Of a DNA stretch of 64,000 nucleotides, positions 45,407 to 57,516 are shown in pieces. Source of the stretch: Brachypterus glaber (Eukaryota; Arthropoda; Insecta; Coleoptera; Kateretidae); assembly GCA_958510825.1 (NCBI GenBank), contig OY294047.1, positions 36,491,747-36,555,746 of the forward strand, given 5' to 3'. Position numbers and translations under genes: made by a program. The number at the start of each line of letters is the position of its first letter. The stretch's first letter is position 1. The notes beneath the pieces are model-generated. The model was not told the origin of the DNA. It saw only the letters and a list, made by a program, of their open reading frames with translations, and did not search any database.

Positions 45407-45689
45407 AATGGCTGCGTTCAATGGAAACAGCATGATAAGTTTTGCTAGCAAACTGATGAACGGCAAATATGTGTCACTTGTCACAACCACCATTTGAGGT
45501 TAGAAATACCCACAAAAAGTATATTTCCGCGCTATTAAAAAATCAATCAAAAGTAATCATGTCAAAACGTTGATGAGGAATGATTGCCGCGACATCTGTT
45601 AATCGAAACTCATCATAGCGTTCAGTAGTGATTTGACAGCTTTCGATGTGTTTCGATGAGTTTTGCTGTTTCCATTGAACGCAGCCATT
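45407..45689. mobile_element. MITE with 28-bp TIRs
   Basis: Ends aatggctgcgttcaatggaa and ttccattgaacgcagccatt are perfect inverted repeats, continuing acagcat/gctgt. 283 bp, no coding frame. Confidence 0.85.
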
Positions 45690-45812
45690 ATGTTTCTTTT
45701 GGCTCTAGAGATCTTTGGAACTATACACTTTTATCACCTTGATTTACTGCAGTGACCTAATAACACATTAGTATTACAGTGTAGGTCCTTAGCGCTCGAG
45801 TCCATGTTGACC

Positions 45813-46397
45813 TATAGTCCGTCCAATTATGCAAGATAGTAGTTTAAAATTCCCGCGATTTTTAAGCTACATCATTGGTTAAAAACTCGTACCTTTTAAC
45901 ATATAAAATATTGTGTCTTTTTTGTCTATGACAATGATTGACGGTCGTTAAAGCTAATAAAAGAAGAGAAAGTTGCATAAAAAATGGTTATACTTAATGT
46001 TATTATTTATGGTATTGAAAAAGGTACTTTTTTGGTTTATTCTTCATATACTCACACTAAATTAGCATATTCTACATATTGTACAAACGTAAATTATATT
46101 GAACACAAGGAAAACGTCAAATTTTTACAATTACAATTACAACTTAAGGCCTATCCAGAGGCTCGCATAACAACCATTAAAAGATACATGACGACACGTC
46201 AAGCAAATCCTGGCATCGCATTCTTATGTACTATGCTTGTTATGCAAGTCATTGGATAGGCCCTTTCCAGGAAAACAGTACCGACATCTGTTAAATTTTT
46301 GATACACTACGATTTATGCATAATTGTGCTATTTATGCGCTCTGTGGTGTAAAACGTGCCGCGTCCCTTACTATCTTGCGTAACTGGACGGAGTATA
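45813..46397. mobile_element. MITE carrying a nested family Z copy
   Basis: Ends tatagtccgtccaattatgc and gcgtaactggacggagtata are inverted (about 29 bp with mismatches). The copy of family Z at 46146 sits inside it. Confidence 0.75.
46146..46264. mobile_element. MITE family Z, intact copy
   Basis: 119 bp: ends aaggcctatccagaggctcg and tcattggataggccctt, with cgcattcttatgtactatg inside. Matches the two halves around the LINE tail at 26591. Confidence 0.75.
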
Positions 46398-46418
46398 GTC
46401 TAATCTTTGACGATTTAA

Positions 46419-46855
46419 CCTTTTCGCTCCGGATTTGTTTTCTTTGAATTTCGGAAACTTTTTTTTTGTGTATATAAAATGTACGAAATAAAAAAAAAAA
46501 AATGTTCTTTTACAAAAAATAGGTGGGATATGTTTGTCCCAATATAAAATATTATGTGACCTTGCAGAAAAAAAAACTAGTTAGTGTGTCAAATTAAAAA
46601 AAAAATAGTAAAAATGTCGGATTCTAATCTAAAAAACTTTTCTACATAATCCGACAAAAAAAGTTAAGTATTGATATCACTTGATATCAAGTTTGGACAA
46701 TAATATACTAAAATTTCCCTGTTCTGTGAATTTTAAATGTTCTTTTTGGCTATACGATTTTTTGAACATCTGCTGGGACATACATGTCCCTACAGGAGCA
46801 AAAGGTATTTTTAAACATATGCTGAGACATATATGTCCCTACAGGAGCAAAAGGG
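46419..46855. mobile_element. piggyBac-like non-autonomous element with TTAA flanks, copy 2
   Basis: Ends ccttttcgctcc and ggagcaaaaggg flanked by TTAA (46415-46418, 46856-46859). The right half holds a tandem unit of about 50 bp with the palindrome gggacatacatgtccc followed by tacaggagcaaaag, so the terminal motif itself is repeated inside. Related in plan to 19989..20504 but with different internal palindromes. Confidence 0.75.
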
Positions 46856-47223
46856 TTAAAATCGTCGATTTTAGAAACCAAACCATCGTATAACACTCCA
46901 GTTATTGGAGTATTATACGTCAAAGAAGTTTTTCGATATTTTATTAAAAATAAAGAAGTCTTTTCTGCTTTATCAATATCAATTTCAGAGTATAAACAAT
47001 TTTTTTTTATATATATTTTTAGTTTTCTCCAAAGTTCGGTAAAAGTTTTCATTTGTTTGTTTTTAGATTTGATGAATTATTCTTTTAAATAAAAATGCTA
47101 TTATAACATTAAAATTTATATTTTTCCTTTTGTATTCGTACTTAGCAAGTAAAACTTTAAAAAGTTTAACCAAGTTTTGCGCTTAAAGGTGGTAAACCTG
47201 TCACTCAAACTAAAAAGTGTTAT

Positions 47224-47606
47224 GTTATAAACAGTAGTCGGCGTAAAGTCAGTTATGACTCATCAACGTCGAAAATAAACACAGAAATACGGAATAATTT
47301 TGGCGAATTATGAGGGAAATTTTTATAAAGGTTACTAAATCGAAACATTTGACGAATAATTTGTTACACACAACAATATTGACTATACATATGTACACAT
47401 GTAAACCGACATTCGAATTTTATCTTTTAAGAATACGAAAGTTTTTAATTTTTATTTATCGATAACTTGTTTTCCCACCTTACTCGTTTAAATGAAATCA
47501 TTAAAAAAAAATCAAGATAAAAAGAAACAAAAATATAAATTTTTAAAACCTCGAGTCGACGCGACGCCTATGCGAGCACTGGAAATTCGCCGACTACTGG
47601 TTATAA
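47224..47606. mobile_element. MITE with 24-bp TIRs
   Basis: Ends gttataaacagtagtcggcg and cgccgactactggttataa are inverted with two mismatches. A partial relative of one end (acgccggctactgtttataa) is at about 54902-54921. Confidence 0.7.
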
Positions 47607-48072
47607 AGAATGACTAGTTATAATACTAAACAAAAATATCGACACTCCCATAAGTTATGGAGAAACTTTTATGCGAAACTACAAAAAACTACAAGTTTAT
47701 ACACAAAACTACAACAGAGTACTTTCACGTTAAAAGTTTTAGAATAACGTAATTTGGCGTAATTTTCATTAATACACTAAATTACGCGATTCTACGGCCA
47801 AACGGGCACACTTGAGTGCAGACCATAGCCAAAATAAACAAATTGATTGATTGATTTTTGACCGTCTGCGCATACTTCTGCGTCCCGACTAAATGCGTCC
47901 TCCATTTTGATTCCAATTGTCCAACATAAAGTAAAAAATATATATTTTATGTTGGTAACACTGTGTTGCGTTAGATAGGAATATTTTCTTTGTTTGAGAT
48001 TTGTCTTTTCATTTCACTTCAGTAGTCAGTAAAAATTTCTTTTTGTCGTTGTTTTGTTGCAACAGTTTGTTA

Positions 48073-48675
48073 TATATCGTCATCTAAAGGCTCTAACGGT
48101 CTAACTCCAAAACGTCATATTTTTCAGGAGACGTAAAAAACGATTTAAAACTTAATTATAGCAATTTAGAACTTTAAAACTAGCTTGTTCACAGGTAAAA
48201 ATGTTTGAAATGTGTTAATGTATTAAAAACTTTTCATTGTTATCTATTTTATATAAATTATTTGAAAATTAAATTTTAACCACAGAATCTAAATTCACTA
48301 ATGGTCTAACTCCAAGGGAAGATAAAGGAGGATACCTATCGTATTATATCGCGTAATATTATTACAAAAAAATTATATTTTTATATTTTATATATAATAT
48401 TACTACTAGGTAGGCATAATATATATACATTATTAATGGCAATATTTATAATTATCATCAAACAGTAAATTAACAAATATTTGAAACGGGATCCCCTGTT
48501 GTCGAGAAATAGTTTGACATTAGTGACAGTTCTCATTTAATTGTTTTCTCACAATCATATGATGGAGTTAGACACTTAGCGATTTAAAATATTTAAATAA
48601 TGAAGCAAATTTGATAAAAATCTCATTTTTGAAAAATTTGGAGTTAGACAACTAGAGCCTTTAATGGACGATATG
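48073..48675. mobile_element. MITE (ctctaacggtctaactcc ends)
   Basis: Ends tatatcgtcatctaaaggct and agcctttaatggacgatat pair, with ctaactccaaa / tttggagttag next to them. About 600 bp, no frame of note. Confidence 0.7.
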
Positions 48676-48949
48676 TAAAAACTAAATCAATATGTTATAC
48701 TACACAGATATTTATTTATTTTTACCAGTAATTTAAATATAAAAATATAATTCTTCGAACACACCTCTAACATATTCGTGCAACAGGTTAACATAACCTA
48801 ATTTATGTATGTTTTGAGTTTGTTTTCGAGGTTTTTCTGTTATTTTTTCTACGCGTTTGGTGTTTTGTGCTAGAAGGGTGAACATTTTATTTTATTATAG
48901 ACTATATACGGTAGTTAGCGGGTATATGTAAACGTGTTCATTGGTCAAG

Positions 48950-49105
48950 AAAAAAAGGAAGTAAAAAAGAAAAAGCCCCACCAACGAAAAACCCCCCCGG
49001 ATACCAAGAAGAGAGAAGAAACGAATAATATTAATAAATGAACCACTGGCAGATATGGCTGAACATTAGCCGATGCCAATAATAGGAAGAAGAAGAAGAA
49101 GAAGA
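48950..49105 (+). repeat. Fragment with (gaa)n tail
   Basis: A GC-richer stretch ending tattggcatcggctaatgtt-type sequence on the reverse strand and a gaagaagaagaagaag run at 49087-49104 looks like a short non-LTR or SINE 3' end. The family is not recognised; another gaa-tailed end lies at 59740. Confidence 0.4.
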
Positions 49106-49600
49106 TGTAGACGTGATTATTGCATTTCACGCATCATAGGTATTCGAAATCTAAGGTTACCTATGTTAGTTTTCTAAACATATTTTTATCTTATCTATGA
49201 TTTGAATTAAATAATGTCATATCTACAGAAACAGAATGATATACTTTGACAGTAAATAATAAAAACATTAAAAAGTAAGGTTATGTCGTTTATTTATTTA
49301 CATTTTACCCACTAATTTAAATTTCCCGGCTGATTTCTGACGTAACTTCCGATCAAAATGGAGGACTCGTAAATTTGTATATAACCTTGAGATGACAGCT
49401 CATCTATGTTCTTTGTCTATGGTGCAGACTTATTGAAAATATCTGTCATTTTTTAAGCAGAAAATTTTTTGAAACAGAAAATCTCTTTTTGAATCCTAAA
49501 AGATAATACCGAATTTGTAAGTCACATTTAAGTCACTTCCGGTTTAGCCGAAAATGACATCAACTCGATTTATATATCAGACGCCTTGTATATTATTATA

Positions 49601-50023
49601 CAGGGTGTCCTAGAATGTTTCTAATATCTCATCAAAATAATGCCCTCAAGATTAAATAACAAAAATATATTTTTTTTGGATAACTTTTATATTTTTTAAT
49701 AGTCCTTTTTTTCAAAAAATTGCTTAGTGAATATAAAAATAGCAATCAAAAGTCTGAAATTTGTATCCTAAAAAATTTAGGGGTTTGGACTTTAACTTCT
49801 GTTAAAATCATTCGATGCGTATTAATTTTCTTAAACAATCCTGAAAAAAATTTTAAAAAATATTAAAAAGCAAAAAAGTTATCCAACAAATTTCATTTTT
49901 CTATTTTATCTTGGGGGACAAAGTAAGGGGGCCGTAGCCAAATATTTTATATGAACTTGTGGCATTATTTTGACGAAATCTGATCACTCCTAAGAGATTT
50001 TGGAAACATTCTGGGACACCCTG
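49601..50023. mobile_element. TA-flanked MITE (cagggtgtcc ends)
   Basis: Ends cagggtgtcctagaatgttt and aaacattctgggacaccctg are inverted; TA at 49599-49600 and 50024-50025. Central arms pair further (ggataactttt / aaaaagttatcc). Confidence 0.85.
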
Positions 50024-50714
50024 TATATTTCAATTCTACGCTTCATTCTGAGTAAAATGGTGCCAAATAAATGACATGTTTTTTAAACTTGATTTTTAGT
50101 TTTTACAATAAGTAGGCCATGATTACTTAAAATGTACTTTTTCTACGACTGCTTTAGAATGTAAGCAAATAAACACACTTTTCAAACAAAGAATGAATCC
50201 ATTCTAGCTCTAGATACGGTATAAATATTCCGTATCAAGTGTTAGAATGAGCACATGTAGTGCCATCTCTTGTTTATAAAACTAAAGAAAACTGTAGCAA
50301 AATTAGCAAAAATATATATATTTTACCATGAAATATTGAATAATTTAATGCAATTTAAAGTTTTGCGTTAAAATTACATAAAGTTTATTAGTTTTTCTTA
50401 ATATTTGACCAGTTTTTTATCAGTTTAGATCAAAAAATTAAAACTGCTCCATCTATTGTTAAATATTTATACCTGATATGTCACAACAATCTGACATAAC
50501 CTTTAATTTTTGCATTATAATTTGTAAATATGTGCTAAAATTAAATAAAAATCTTTTTTAAGTACTGATTTGATAAAATTATTAAATAACATTACTTTAT
50601 TTAAAAATATGTGTTTTGTTGCTATTACAATGTCTAGTCACAAAAAACATTGTTTTCAACCTTGTCCGCAGTTTAAAGCCATACAGTGTTTCATATTTGC
50701 AGTCGAAGAAAAGG
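50024..50714. other. No feature seen
   Basis: AT-rich, no repeat or exon recognised. Confidence 0.4.
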
Positions 50715-50842
50715 TATAGTCTACAACACGTATGGAATAGTCATTCCACGCTCGCGGGACCGTCATACTCGCCTGCCGGCTCGTATGACAAACTTTCCGC
50801 TAGCGCGAAATATTATCTATTCCATACTAGTTATAGAATATA
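50715..50842. repeat. GC-rich hairpin
   Basis: Arms acgtatggaatagtcattcc ... ctcgcggg and ccgctagcgcg ... tattccatactag pair around cgcctgccggctcg, an unusual GC island in this AT-rich setting. Confidence 0.6.
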
Positions 50843-50920
50843 CTATTTTATGTTAAAAACTGACGTTTTGTGTCAACAGAGGGTGCTCAAAATTTCAAAT
50901 CTCTAATTATAAAATGCCTT

Positions 50921-51120
50921 NNNNNNNNNNNNNNNNNNNNNNNNNNNNNNNNNNNNNNNNNNNNNNNNNNNNNNNNNNNNNNNNNNNNNNNNNNNNNNNN
51001 NNNNNNNNNNNNNNNNNNNNNNNNNNNNNNNNNNNNNNNNNNNNNNNNNNNNNNNNNNNNNNNNNNNNNNNNNNNNNNNNNNNNNNNNNNNNNNNNNNNN
51101 NNNNNNNNNNNNNNNNNNNN
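50921..51120. other. Assembly gap of 200 N
   Basis: Exactly 200 N, likely a placeholder of unknown true length. The right border has several G-runs and a 13-base C-run (about 51188-51200), a plausible cause of the break. Confidence 0.98.
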
Positions 51121-52312
51121 AAAAAAAATACCAGGGGGGTTCAGCGAAAACGCCAGGGGGCTCAAACCAAGGCCACGGGGGCTTAGTCCCCCCCCCCCCC
51201 GGGTTACGGCCCTGTACTATCGTCAACGATATTTGTGAAGTAAGCTTTTGTTTGCAAACACCAACTTTCTGACATTGAGTAATATCTGGATATCCGTGGA
51301 TAACCTTAAAAAAAAAAGAGGCAGTAAAAAAACAATCTGGAAATATCTGAAATTATCCTGTAGTGACAATGTCTTTTTGTAACTAATTTGTTTACGAAAC
51401 TGTCAAGATGCAAATTACATTGTAATTTAATAAGTGAGGAGTGGATAGAATAACAAAATTAATAGATTTCACGATCTATTTTTAGCAAAAGAACAAAGTG
51501 TCACATTACAGGGATATAACAGAATAATAATTAATTATAGATCTCGACTAGCGATTTTACAGCAGAATAAATTTCTAGGTTATTTTATCTGTGAGCGTTA
51601 AATGTTATGCTGAGTGTCATTCCCATTTATTGTTTTAATAGCATACTCTTTTATATTAATAGGATTTTATCATCGTATATTGTTTTAACGGCTTTTTTAT
51701 GATCTATAAAATCATATCAATTGCGTCTAGGTAAGCCCTTTTTTCTGAAATTTCACAATAGACTGCCGCCTATTTAGATTAGATAAAGAGAGAAGTTCTA
51801 CAGAAAGAGATAAAAGTATAATTATTATTGTTTTGAAATAAAATTATGCAGATTTTAGGTAAAAATAACATTTTAGATTATATTTTAAATTACATTAAGG
51901 TAAGATATTTGTTGTTTTTTATTTTTATAACACAGCTATGTGTACAGTAGGTCTAAAGTTTCCTAGGGAACTTATGACCTACTCCTTAATTTGACATTGA
52001 TAATACCCCGTGGTGTGTGAAGATATTTACTTGTGTTTGTGTTTAATAAGCTGTTTTATGCATTCTTTAATAATTTTGCATATAATGCACACTTTTTGTT
52101 GCACTGTGATAACATCCAAATATAATATTTTTAGGGAATTGTCTTTTTGGGTTGGTATTGAAGACCTAAATTTATGTTGCCTAACGTATTGGATTGCTGT
52201 CCATTAAATTTAAACATGCCGCCATAATGAAACTGTTAACAAAAAAACAATGTCTTTTACTGAAAAAACTCAGTCTCATTAACAAAAAAAGTCAGACTAA
52301 AAGTTTGTCGCC
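51121..52312. other. No gene seen
   Basis: After the G/C-rich border of the gap the sequence is ordinary AT-rich DNA. The 65-codon frame at 52010 resembles nothing. Confidence 0.4.
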
Positions 52313-52744
52313 TTAGGTAACTGTATTGCCTAATGGGAATGATGGCTGTTTTAACCATGTAGGGTTCGACTGCCACTGGAAAAGACCCAATATATTATGA
52401 CAGGGTTGCACCTCTAAACCCGTATGTAGAGCAATAAAAACATCAACGTCTGAAAAATGTACTTTATGTTTGTAATTTAAAGTCAGGTCCTGGCTCAAAA
52501 GGGGAGGCAGAACCAAATAATTTTGTGTCCCCAGCATAAAGTTGATGGTTAAACCGATCAAAAACCAGCTGTGTCCTTTAGAAACCAATTGCATCCTTAA
52601 AAAAATGGAGGAGGATTGGGTGTAGACCCTCAGTTGTTTCTTTGTCTTGTGTTTTGGTGGTGTTTTGGGTTTTGGTGGTGCTTTGGGTTCCTGAAAGTTT
52701 TCGCCTGAAAAAAAAAAGCCTAAACCGACCAATCGCCAAAACAC
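52313..52744 (-). other. Unidentified 143-codon open frame
   Basis: Longer than most chance frames here, with a basic Pro/Lys stretch (PKAPPKPKTPPKHKTKK) and a hydrophobic middle (SWFLIGLTINFMLG). I do not recognise it, no splice sites or neighbours support it, and a LINE fragment follows on the other strand, so it may be an antisense accident or part of a degraded mobile element. Confidence 0.2.
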
Positions 52745-52781
52745 ACTAACACACCAACTAGAAAAAGCAACAACCGATCAA

Positions 52782-53250
52782 GTGACCCTACTTAGGTGGG
52801 GTTGCCAGCTGGGATTTACTCGCCATAGAGGTTTAATGGATCCACCTTCTCGGCGAACAGAGTTTTTTAAGAAGTCATTTACATTTGACATTTATCAGTT
52901 ATATAATAATTTACCGTTATACATAAAAAATACTTCCCCCTTAAGAGCCAAATATCTAATAAAAAATATGCTTTTGTGCGAACAAAATAACTAACTTTAT
53001 TTTTCTTTTTGGTAGCATATGTTCTTATAATGTATTGATATGTAGGTACCTTAAATATTTTTATTATTTCTTAGTTTAATGATCCCTTTACAAAATTGTC
53101 ATCTCTATTTTGGGGCCAGAGGAAGAATGAGATGCAAATCTTAATCTGGTCCTTTGAACTTACATAAAAATTGTATTTTTTTTTCTCTATTGTAAATCTT
53201 TTTAGTGGTTCAATAAATGTATTATTATTATTATTATTATTATTATATTA
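52782..53250 (+). mobile_element. 5'-truncated non-LTR retrotransposon tail with (ATT)n end
   Basis: The frame ending at 52994 reads RTEFFKKSFTFDIYQLYNNL then PLYIKNTSPLRAKYLIKN, the usual C-terminal pattern of LINE ORF2 reverse transcriptases (a Phe-Asn-x-Leu-Pro box). It is followed by a stop, about 220 bp of UTR and an (att)n run at 53221-53247. The left boundary is uncertain. Confidence 0.65.
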
Positions 53251-54112
53251 TATTGCCATTGAGTATAAGTTTACTGAAAACTATCTTAGGTTCTCTAACT
53301 AGGGATGACGATACTGTGAAAAAAACATTATACCTATTGACATGTTACATGACGTAAATAACGATTAGGTGTCTTGGCACTACTTATGTAGAACAATCGG
53401 TATCAGATTTCATGAAGAAAAGAAAACGGTCATTAAGTTCGGCGCTACCCTTTGGCAATTACTACATCGAAGCAATTAACAAGTCATAGAGATATCGATT
53501 TTCTACCATCGTAGACGATGTAAAATTTCTTTACGGGAAGTGCCTACTTTGCATCAAAACTGTTCGTATTCATAGAAAAGCAATGAAAATAAATCAAGAA
53601 AATATGTATAACTTCAGTTTTTTATTTTAGAATTTTTCAAAATAATTTTTCAATGTGATAGATAGCCCAAGGGTCGAAGCAAATATTTTTAAATATTTAC
53701 AGTATTCTAATAAAAATTGACATATACAAGTCTTTGAGGTCGCTGAAACTGAATTTAATAATACAAACTTACTAACTTCACCTCCGGGTAGCAAGGGCAA
53801 TAATTTTTAAATGTTTTATTTTTTTTTGGCACTAGCACAGCTTACACTGTAAGTTTATTTGTCCTAGTTACTTACAGGCTGCTTACATGTATTACTTGAT
53901 GTAAATATTTTTTTAAGTTAATACATTATTTCTCTGTGTATACACTAAAGTAAAATTTCACCACGCCGAAGGACCCACTTCGCATTTAATGAAAAGTTGT
54001 CGGAAAAGTTTGTACTTATACTAATGAAATCAGCGGTAGAACTTTTATGCATCGATAATTACTTATAAATTATACTATAGAATAAATTAGCTTTAATTTT
54101 CCCACCCCTTAC
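53251..54112. other. No feature seen
   Basis: AT-rich, no repeat with two ends, no exon. Confidence 0.4.
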
Positions 54113-54865
54113 AGAAGAGTTTATAACCAGGAAGTTTAGATTTTTGGTTCATTAGGTAGGGTTTAGGGCCTCAAATAAATAATTTTGCGACGTTGAACTC
54201 GATTTGGAACTCATTTTTTTAACTTATTTTTCACAAAAAACAGACTTTTTAAAATATCCTAAGATTCGTGCATCCCAGAACAAAAAACTTTTGATATGAA
54301 AATAAAGATGACCAAATCTCCAACATTATTGGGGCTATTTATATTTTTTTTGTACGACTTATAGCTTACTCACGGCACCGCCTTAAACGTTACCCTGTAG
54401 GGTTTTAGATTTTTCTTTATGACTCGGTTATGAAGGTTTTTTTATGCTTAATACAATGGTGATTCAATCGAAAATCGGTTTACTCGAAATGAAATAATGG
54501 AGCACAAATGTGTGTATTATTTAAAAAAAAAATAATTTTACGTAAATTAAAAAGAAAGTGCCAGATATATTTTTTTAATTTTCACCCAAAATGTTCTCAG
54601 GGGCATGCCTAACCGACGATAAAGAACAATTTTGGTTTTTCGAAAAAAAAACATTAAAAATATAAAAACGTATAGGGGGACGTTCAAGTATTACGTAACG
54701 CAAATTTTCATCATTTTGGACTTTTTTTTGTGAAAAACACGTTGAAAAAATGACAGTTCCAAATCGAGTTTAACGTCGCTAAATTGTTTTGTTTTATTTA
54801 CGGCCATTAACCCTACCCAATAAACCGAAAATCAAAACTCCCTGATTTATTTCCAGGTAAAGTAT
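54113..54865. mobile_element. Snapback element
   Basis: Left ggaagtttagatttttggtt, gtagggttta, cgacgttgaactcgatttgg and right ccaaatcgagtttaacgtcg, taaccctac, aaccgaaaatcaaaactccc pair over about 150 bp. AT-rich centre. Confidence 0.75.
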
Positions 54866-54994
54866 GTTTTATTGACCTAAAGACTGGACTACAACTGGAA
54901 ATACGCCGGCTACTGTTTATAACTAACTTATTGCAACTTTTTTAACTTTCGGACATTGGAGAGCAGAAAGTTATTTTACGGCAAAAAAATAGTT

Positions 54995-55865
54995 AAATAG
55001 TTCTCCGCATGAAAGAAAGTCTCCGACGAAAGGGGGAGGAATCATTCGCGCTTTCTTCTTTCCGTCAAAAGCGTTATAAGGCGTACGTGCCTGCAACGGG
55101 CCTCCCACTTGCTTACACATTCCAATAGTTATTTATAATAAAAGGTCGAAAAGTTAAAATTTTCGATTGAGTAGGTTTTTAGAAGCCGAGGGTGATAAAC
55201 CTAAGAAATCTAAATATAACTTTTCGCCGTGCATTATACAATGTTTTTTATTCGATTGTTACTATTATAAAAAATTATTAAAATATCATTATTTTTAAAT
55301 TGTAAAAATATTTCTTTTTGCTGCACGACAAATTGCTATCCAATCAAATCACCAAAAAAACAATTGAATCGTTTCTTTTGCGTGCGGTTTCATTTTCAAA
55401 TTAGCTTACTATTTCGATTAATTTGTTTTAAAATGTGTTTTTTATGAAAATATTAATACTTTTAAAACCGTTTTATATATAATTAAGTATATTTAAATAT
55501 TATAAATACTGACATTGATTTTACAATTGAAATTGTGTGTGTGTGATTTATTTTTTGTTGAAAGTTTTATTTAAATAAAATGATTATAATAATTGTATTT
55601 TGTCAAAAAGAACATATATTTCAAGACCATAAGTGAACAAAAGGTTAAATTTATTTATAAAAAATTACAGTAAAGGTAAAGTATCTTATTTAGAAAAGCT
55701 TTATAATAATAATAGTTAGCGAGCCAAAAAAACTTTTTGACCCTAGGGCCACAAAGTCCAAATTTTCGCCCGCAAAACACAAACAAAAAGTGTCGCTTTT
55801 AGAATCAATCGAATAAAAACATATTTCCCGTAGCCATAGATCCGTGCGTCAAAGTATATGTGTGC
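54995..55865 (-). mobile_element. Repeat family W, long copy
   Basis: One end (gcatgaaagaaagtctccga, aggaatcattcgcgctttct, ttccgtcaaaagcgttataa) and the other (catatttcccgtagccatag atccgtgcgtc) match the short copy at 20757..20905 in reverse; the 640 bp between them is AT-rich and absent from the short copy. Confidence 0.65.
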
Positions 55866-55974
55866 TTTGCGATACGAGGTCCGTAAAAAGGCAAGTCCAG
55901 TAAAGAAAACAAATAAATAATGCGTTAAAATTGAGAATAATAGTATATTATAAGCGTATAGTGAATGCTATTAA

Positions 55975-56150
55975 TCAATTAGGGTAAATTTTACGACACG
56001 AGCCGATAGGCGAGTGGCGTATTAACCCGAATGATTAATAGCTATTATACGCGAGTAGAATACTTTATCCACGGCCGTTTGAAAGTTTATACGAATTATT
56101 TTTACAGACCGGTGATTTATGGGCCTATAATAATTAATCACGGCCATGGA
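55975..56150 (-). repeat. Dispersed repeat, pairs with 18828..18960
   Basis: Contains tagctattatacgcgagtag, atactttatccacggccgt, tttttacagaccggtgattt, reverse of the blocks at 18828. Confidence 0.6.
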
Positions 56151-56232
56151 TAAATATACATTTCTAATTGCTTTTAAGGTTATGTTATGTCATTAGAAAT
56201 AAAAAGCATAATTTTTGCATATGCCAAGCCAT

Positions 56233-56380
56233 AATAGTATCATATATTAAAGTACTAGTTTCATAACATAGGTTTTTAGCGCACGAGTACAAGTTTAGAA
56301 AACGAGTGGCTTGCGGCGAATTTTCTAAAGTACTAGTGGGCTAAAAACGTGCTATAAAACGAGAGCGTTATTACAATTTT
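56233..56380. repeat. Hairpin element, family Y copy 3
   Basis: Arms gtttcataacataggttttt, gcgcacgagtacaagtttag and the reverse ctaaagtactagtgggctaa around a ggcttgcggc core, as at 8351 and 16470. Confidence 0.7.
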
Positions 56381-56449
56381 TTCTATTTTGCTATAAAATT
56401 AAAAAAAACTTTCAATTTTTTTTTTAATTTTTTTTTTGCGAAAAACGAA

Positions 56450-56776
56450 AAAATGAATTTTTTTGAAAATGATAGTTTTTTTATTTAAAAAAAAAAGTTT
56501 AACCCCCCATAACTTTTTTGTTTTTGGGGGGAATCTTACCATCATAGAACTTGATTTTTCCCGAAAATTTCGAGTCGATCGGATAATTCGTTCTGGAGCT
56601 ATCATGTCTATAAAAATCGTGACATCGGACAGACGGACGGACGGAAAGACCGAAATTTTCAAAGTTTTTTCATTTGTATCCAAGAATTTTTTGTCTAGGA
56701 CGTTCTTTGACGATTTTGGGAAATTCGAAACTACTATATATTATTCTAGCGCAGGCGCAGTGAATAATATAATAAA
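56450..56776 (+). repeat. Repeat family X, copy 3
   Basis: Blocks cccccataacttttttgttt, gtcgatcggataattcgttc, tcgtgacatcggacagacgg, gtatccaagaattttttgtc, ttcgaaactactatatatta and the terminal tctagcgcaggcgcagtgaa palindrome. The two overlapping frames on opposite strands are shadows. Confidence 0.7.
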
Positions 56777-57216
56777 GGGGTCATAAAAAACACCCCGTAT
56801 AGTTACTGCAACATAGTAGGACGTACAGGAACGTATATAAAACTAGATTATAAACTGTAACAGTATCGAAAGAAAATGCAATAAGCAGAAAAACTTTTTT
56901 TTAAGTAAATTGAATTTTCTTCTTTAATTTGATTTTATTTGATAAATACCATAAATTGGATAGTATCCAATGTAGTTTTTTTAGTGCCATTTCAGTTTAA
57001 TCCAATAGAAAAAAGTACATACTTGAATCTAGTGTAAGTACAGAGTATCAATGATATGCCACTGACAGACTTATCTTAATTGCTTGTTCCTGTCTAGACA
57101 TAGTAGATGTAGCTGAGAAAGAGAAATGTAATGTTTTTACTCTACGTTCTATGTTTTACTTAAATGTAAAAAATATAATTAATTGTATTTCTTTGCATGT
57201 CTTTATTTAGGGAAAT
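56777..57216. other. No feature seen
   Basis: AT-rich spacer between repeat X and a SINE. Confidence 0.4.
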
Positions 57217-57478
57217 GTTTGTTTGTTTCTTTAACCTCGTACTATTCTACTTAATTAAGCATCCCCTAAGTCCAGGACTTGTGTGGGCTAGTAGTAGAGG
57301 GAACCACCGGTTTATACTGACTTTCGAATCAGTTTCTAGGAAGTGTCCGTTTTACTTATTGCCTTCACCAAATTTTAATTATTAATTAACTGAAAAAGGC
57401 AAATCGGAGCCAGTGAGAATCGAACTCACGCTAGTAGACTTGCTATACATAAGCGCTAGCCACTACGCTATGCCTCCC
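57217..57478 (-). mobile_element. SINE, full length, head type 2
   Basis: Minus-strand copy with head gggaggcatagcgtagtggc, B-box-like gagttcgattctcactgg, standard body, and an aaac-type tail interrupted by agaa at 57217-57232. Confidence 0.85.
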
Positions 57479-57516
57479 ATAGTAGTAGAAATGTAGTAGA
57501 AGTGTATTATATTATT

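Larger units (their letters stand above)
47817..49432. mobile_element. Older 1.6-kb element with nested insertions
   Basis: Left gtgcagaccatagccaaa and right tttgtctatggtgcagac are inverted, as are gtcctccattttgat and gatcaaaatggaggac just inside. It encloses the element at 48073 and a gaa-tailed fragment near 48950-49105. Confidence 0.55.

Noticed and set aside
52313..52744. 143-codon minus-strand gene
   Set aside because: No recognised domain, no splice or neighbour support, and beside LINE remains; kept only as an unidentified frame.
56399..56786. Overlapping 94- and 107-codon frames on opposite strands
   Set aside because: They fall inside repeat family X and its low-complexity A/T runs.
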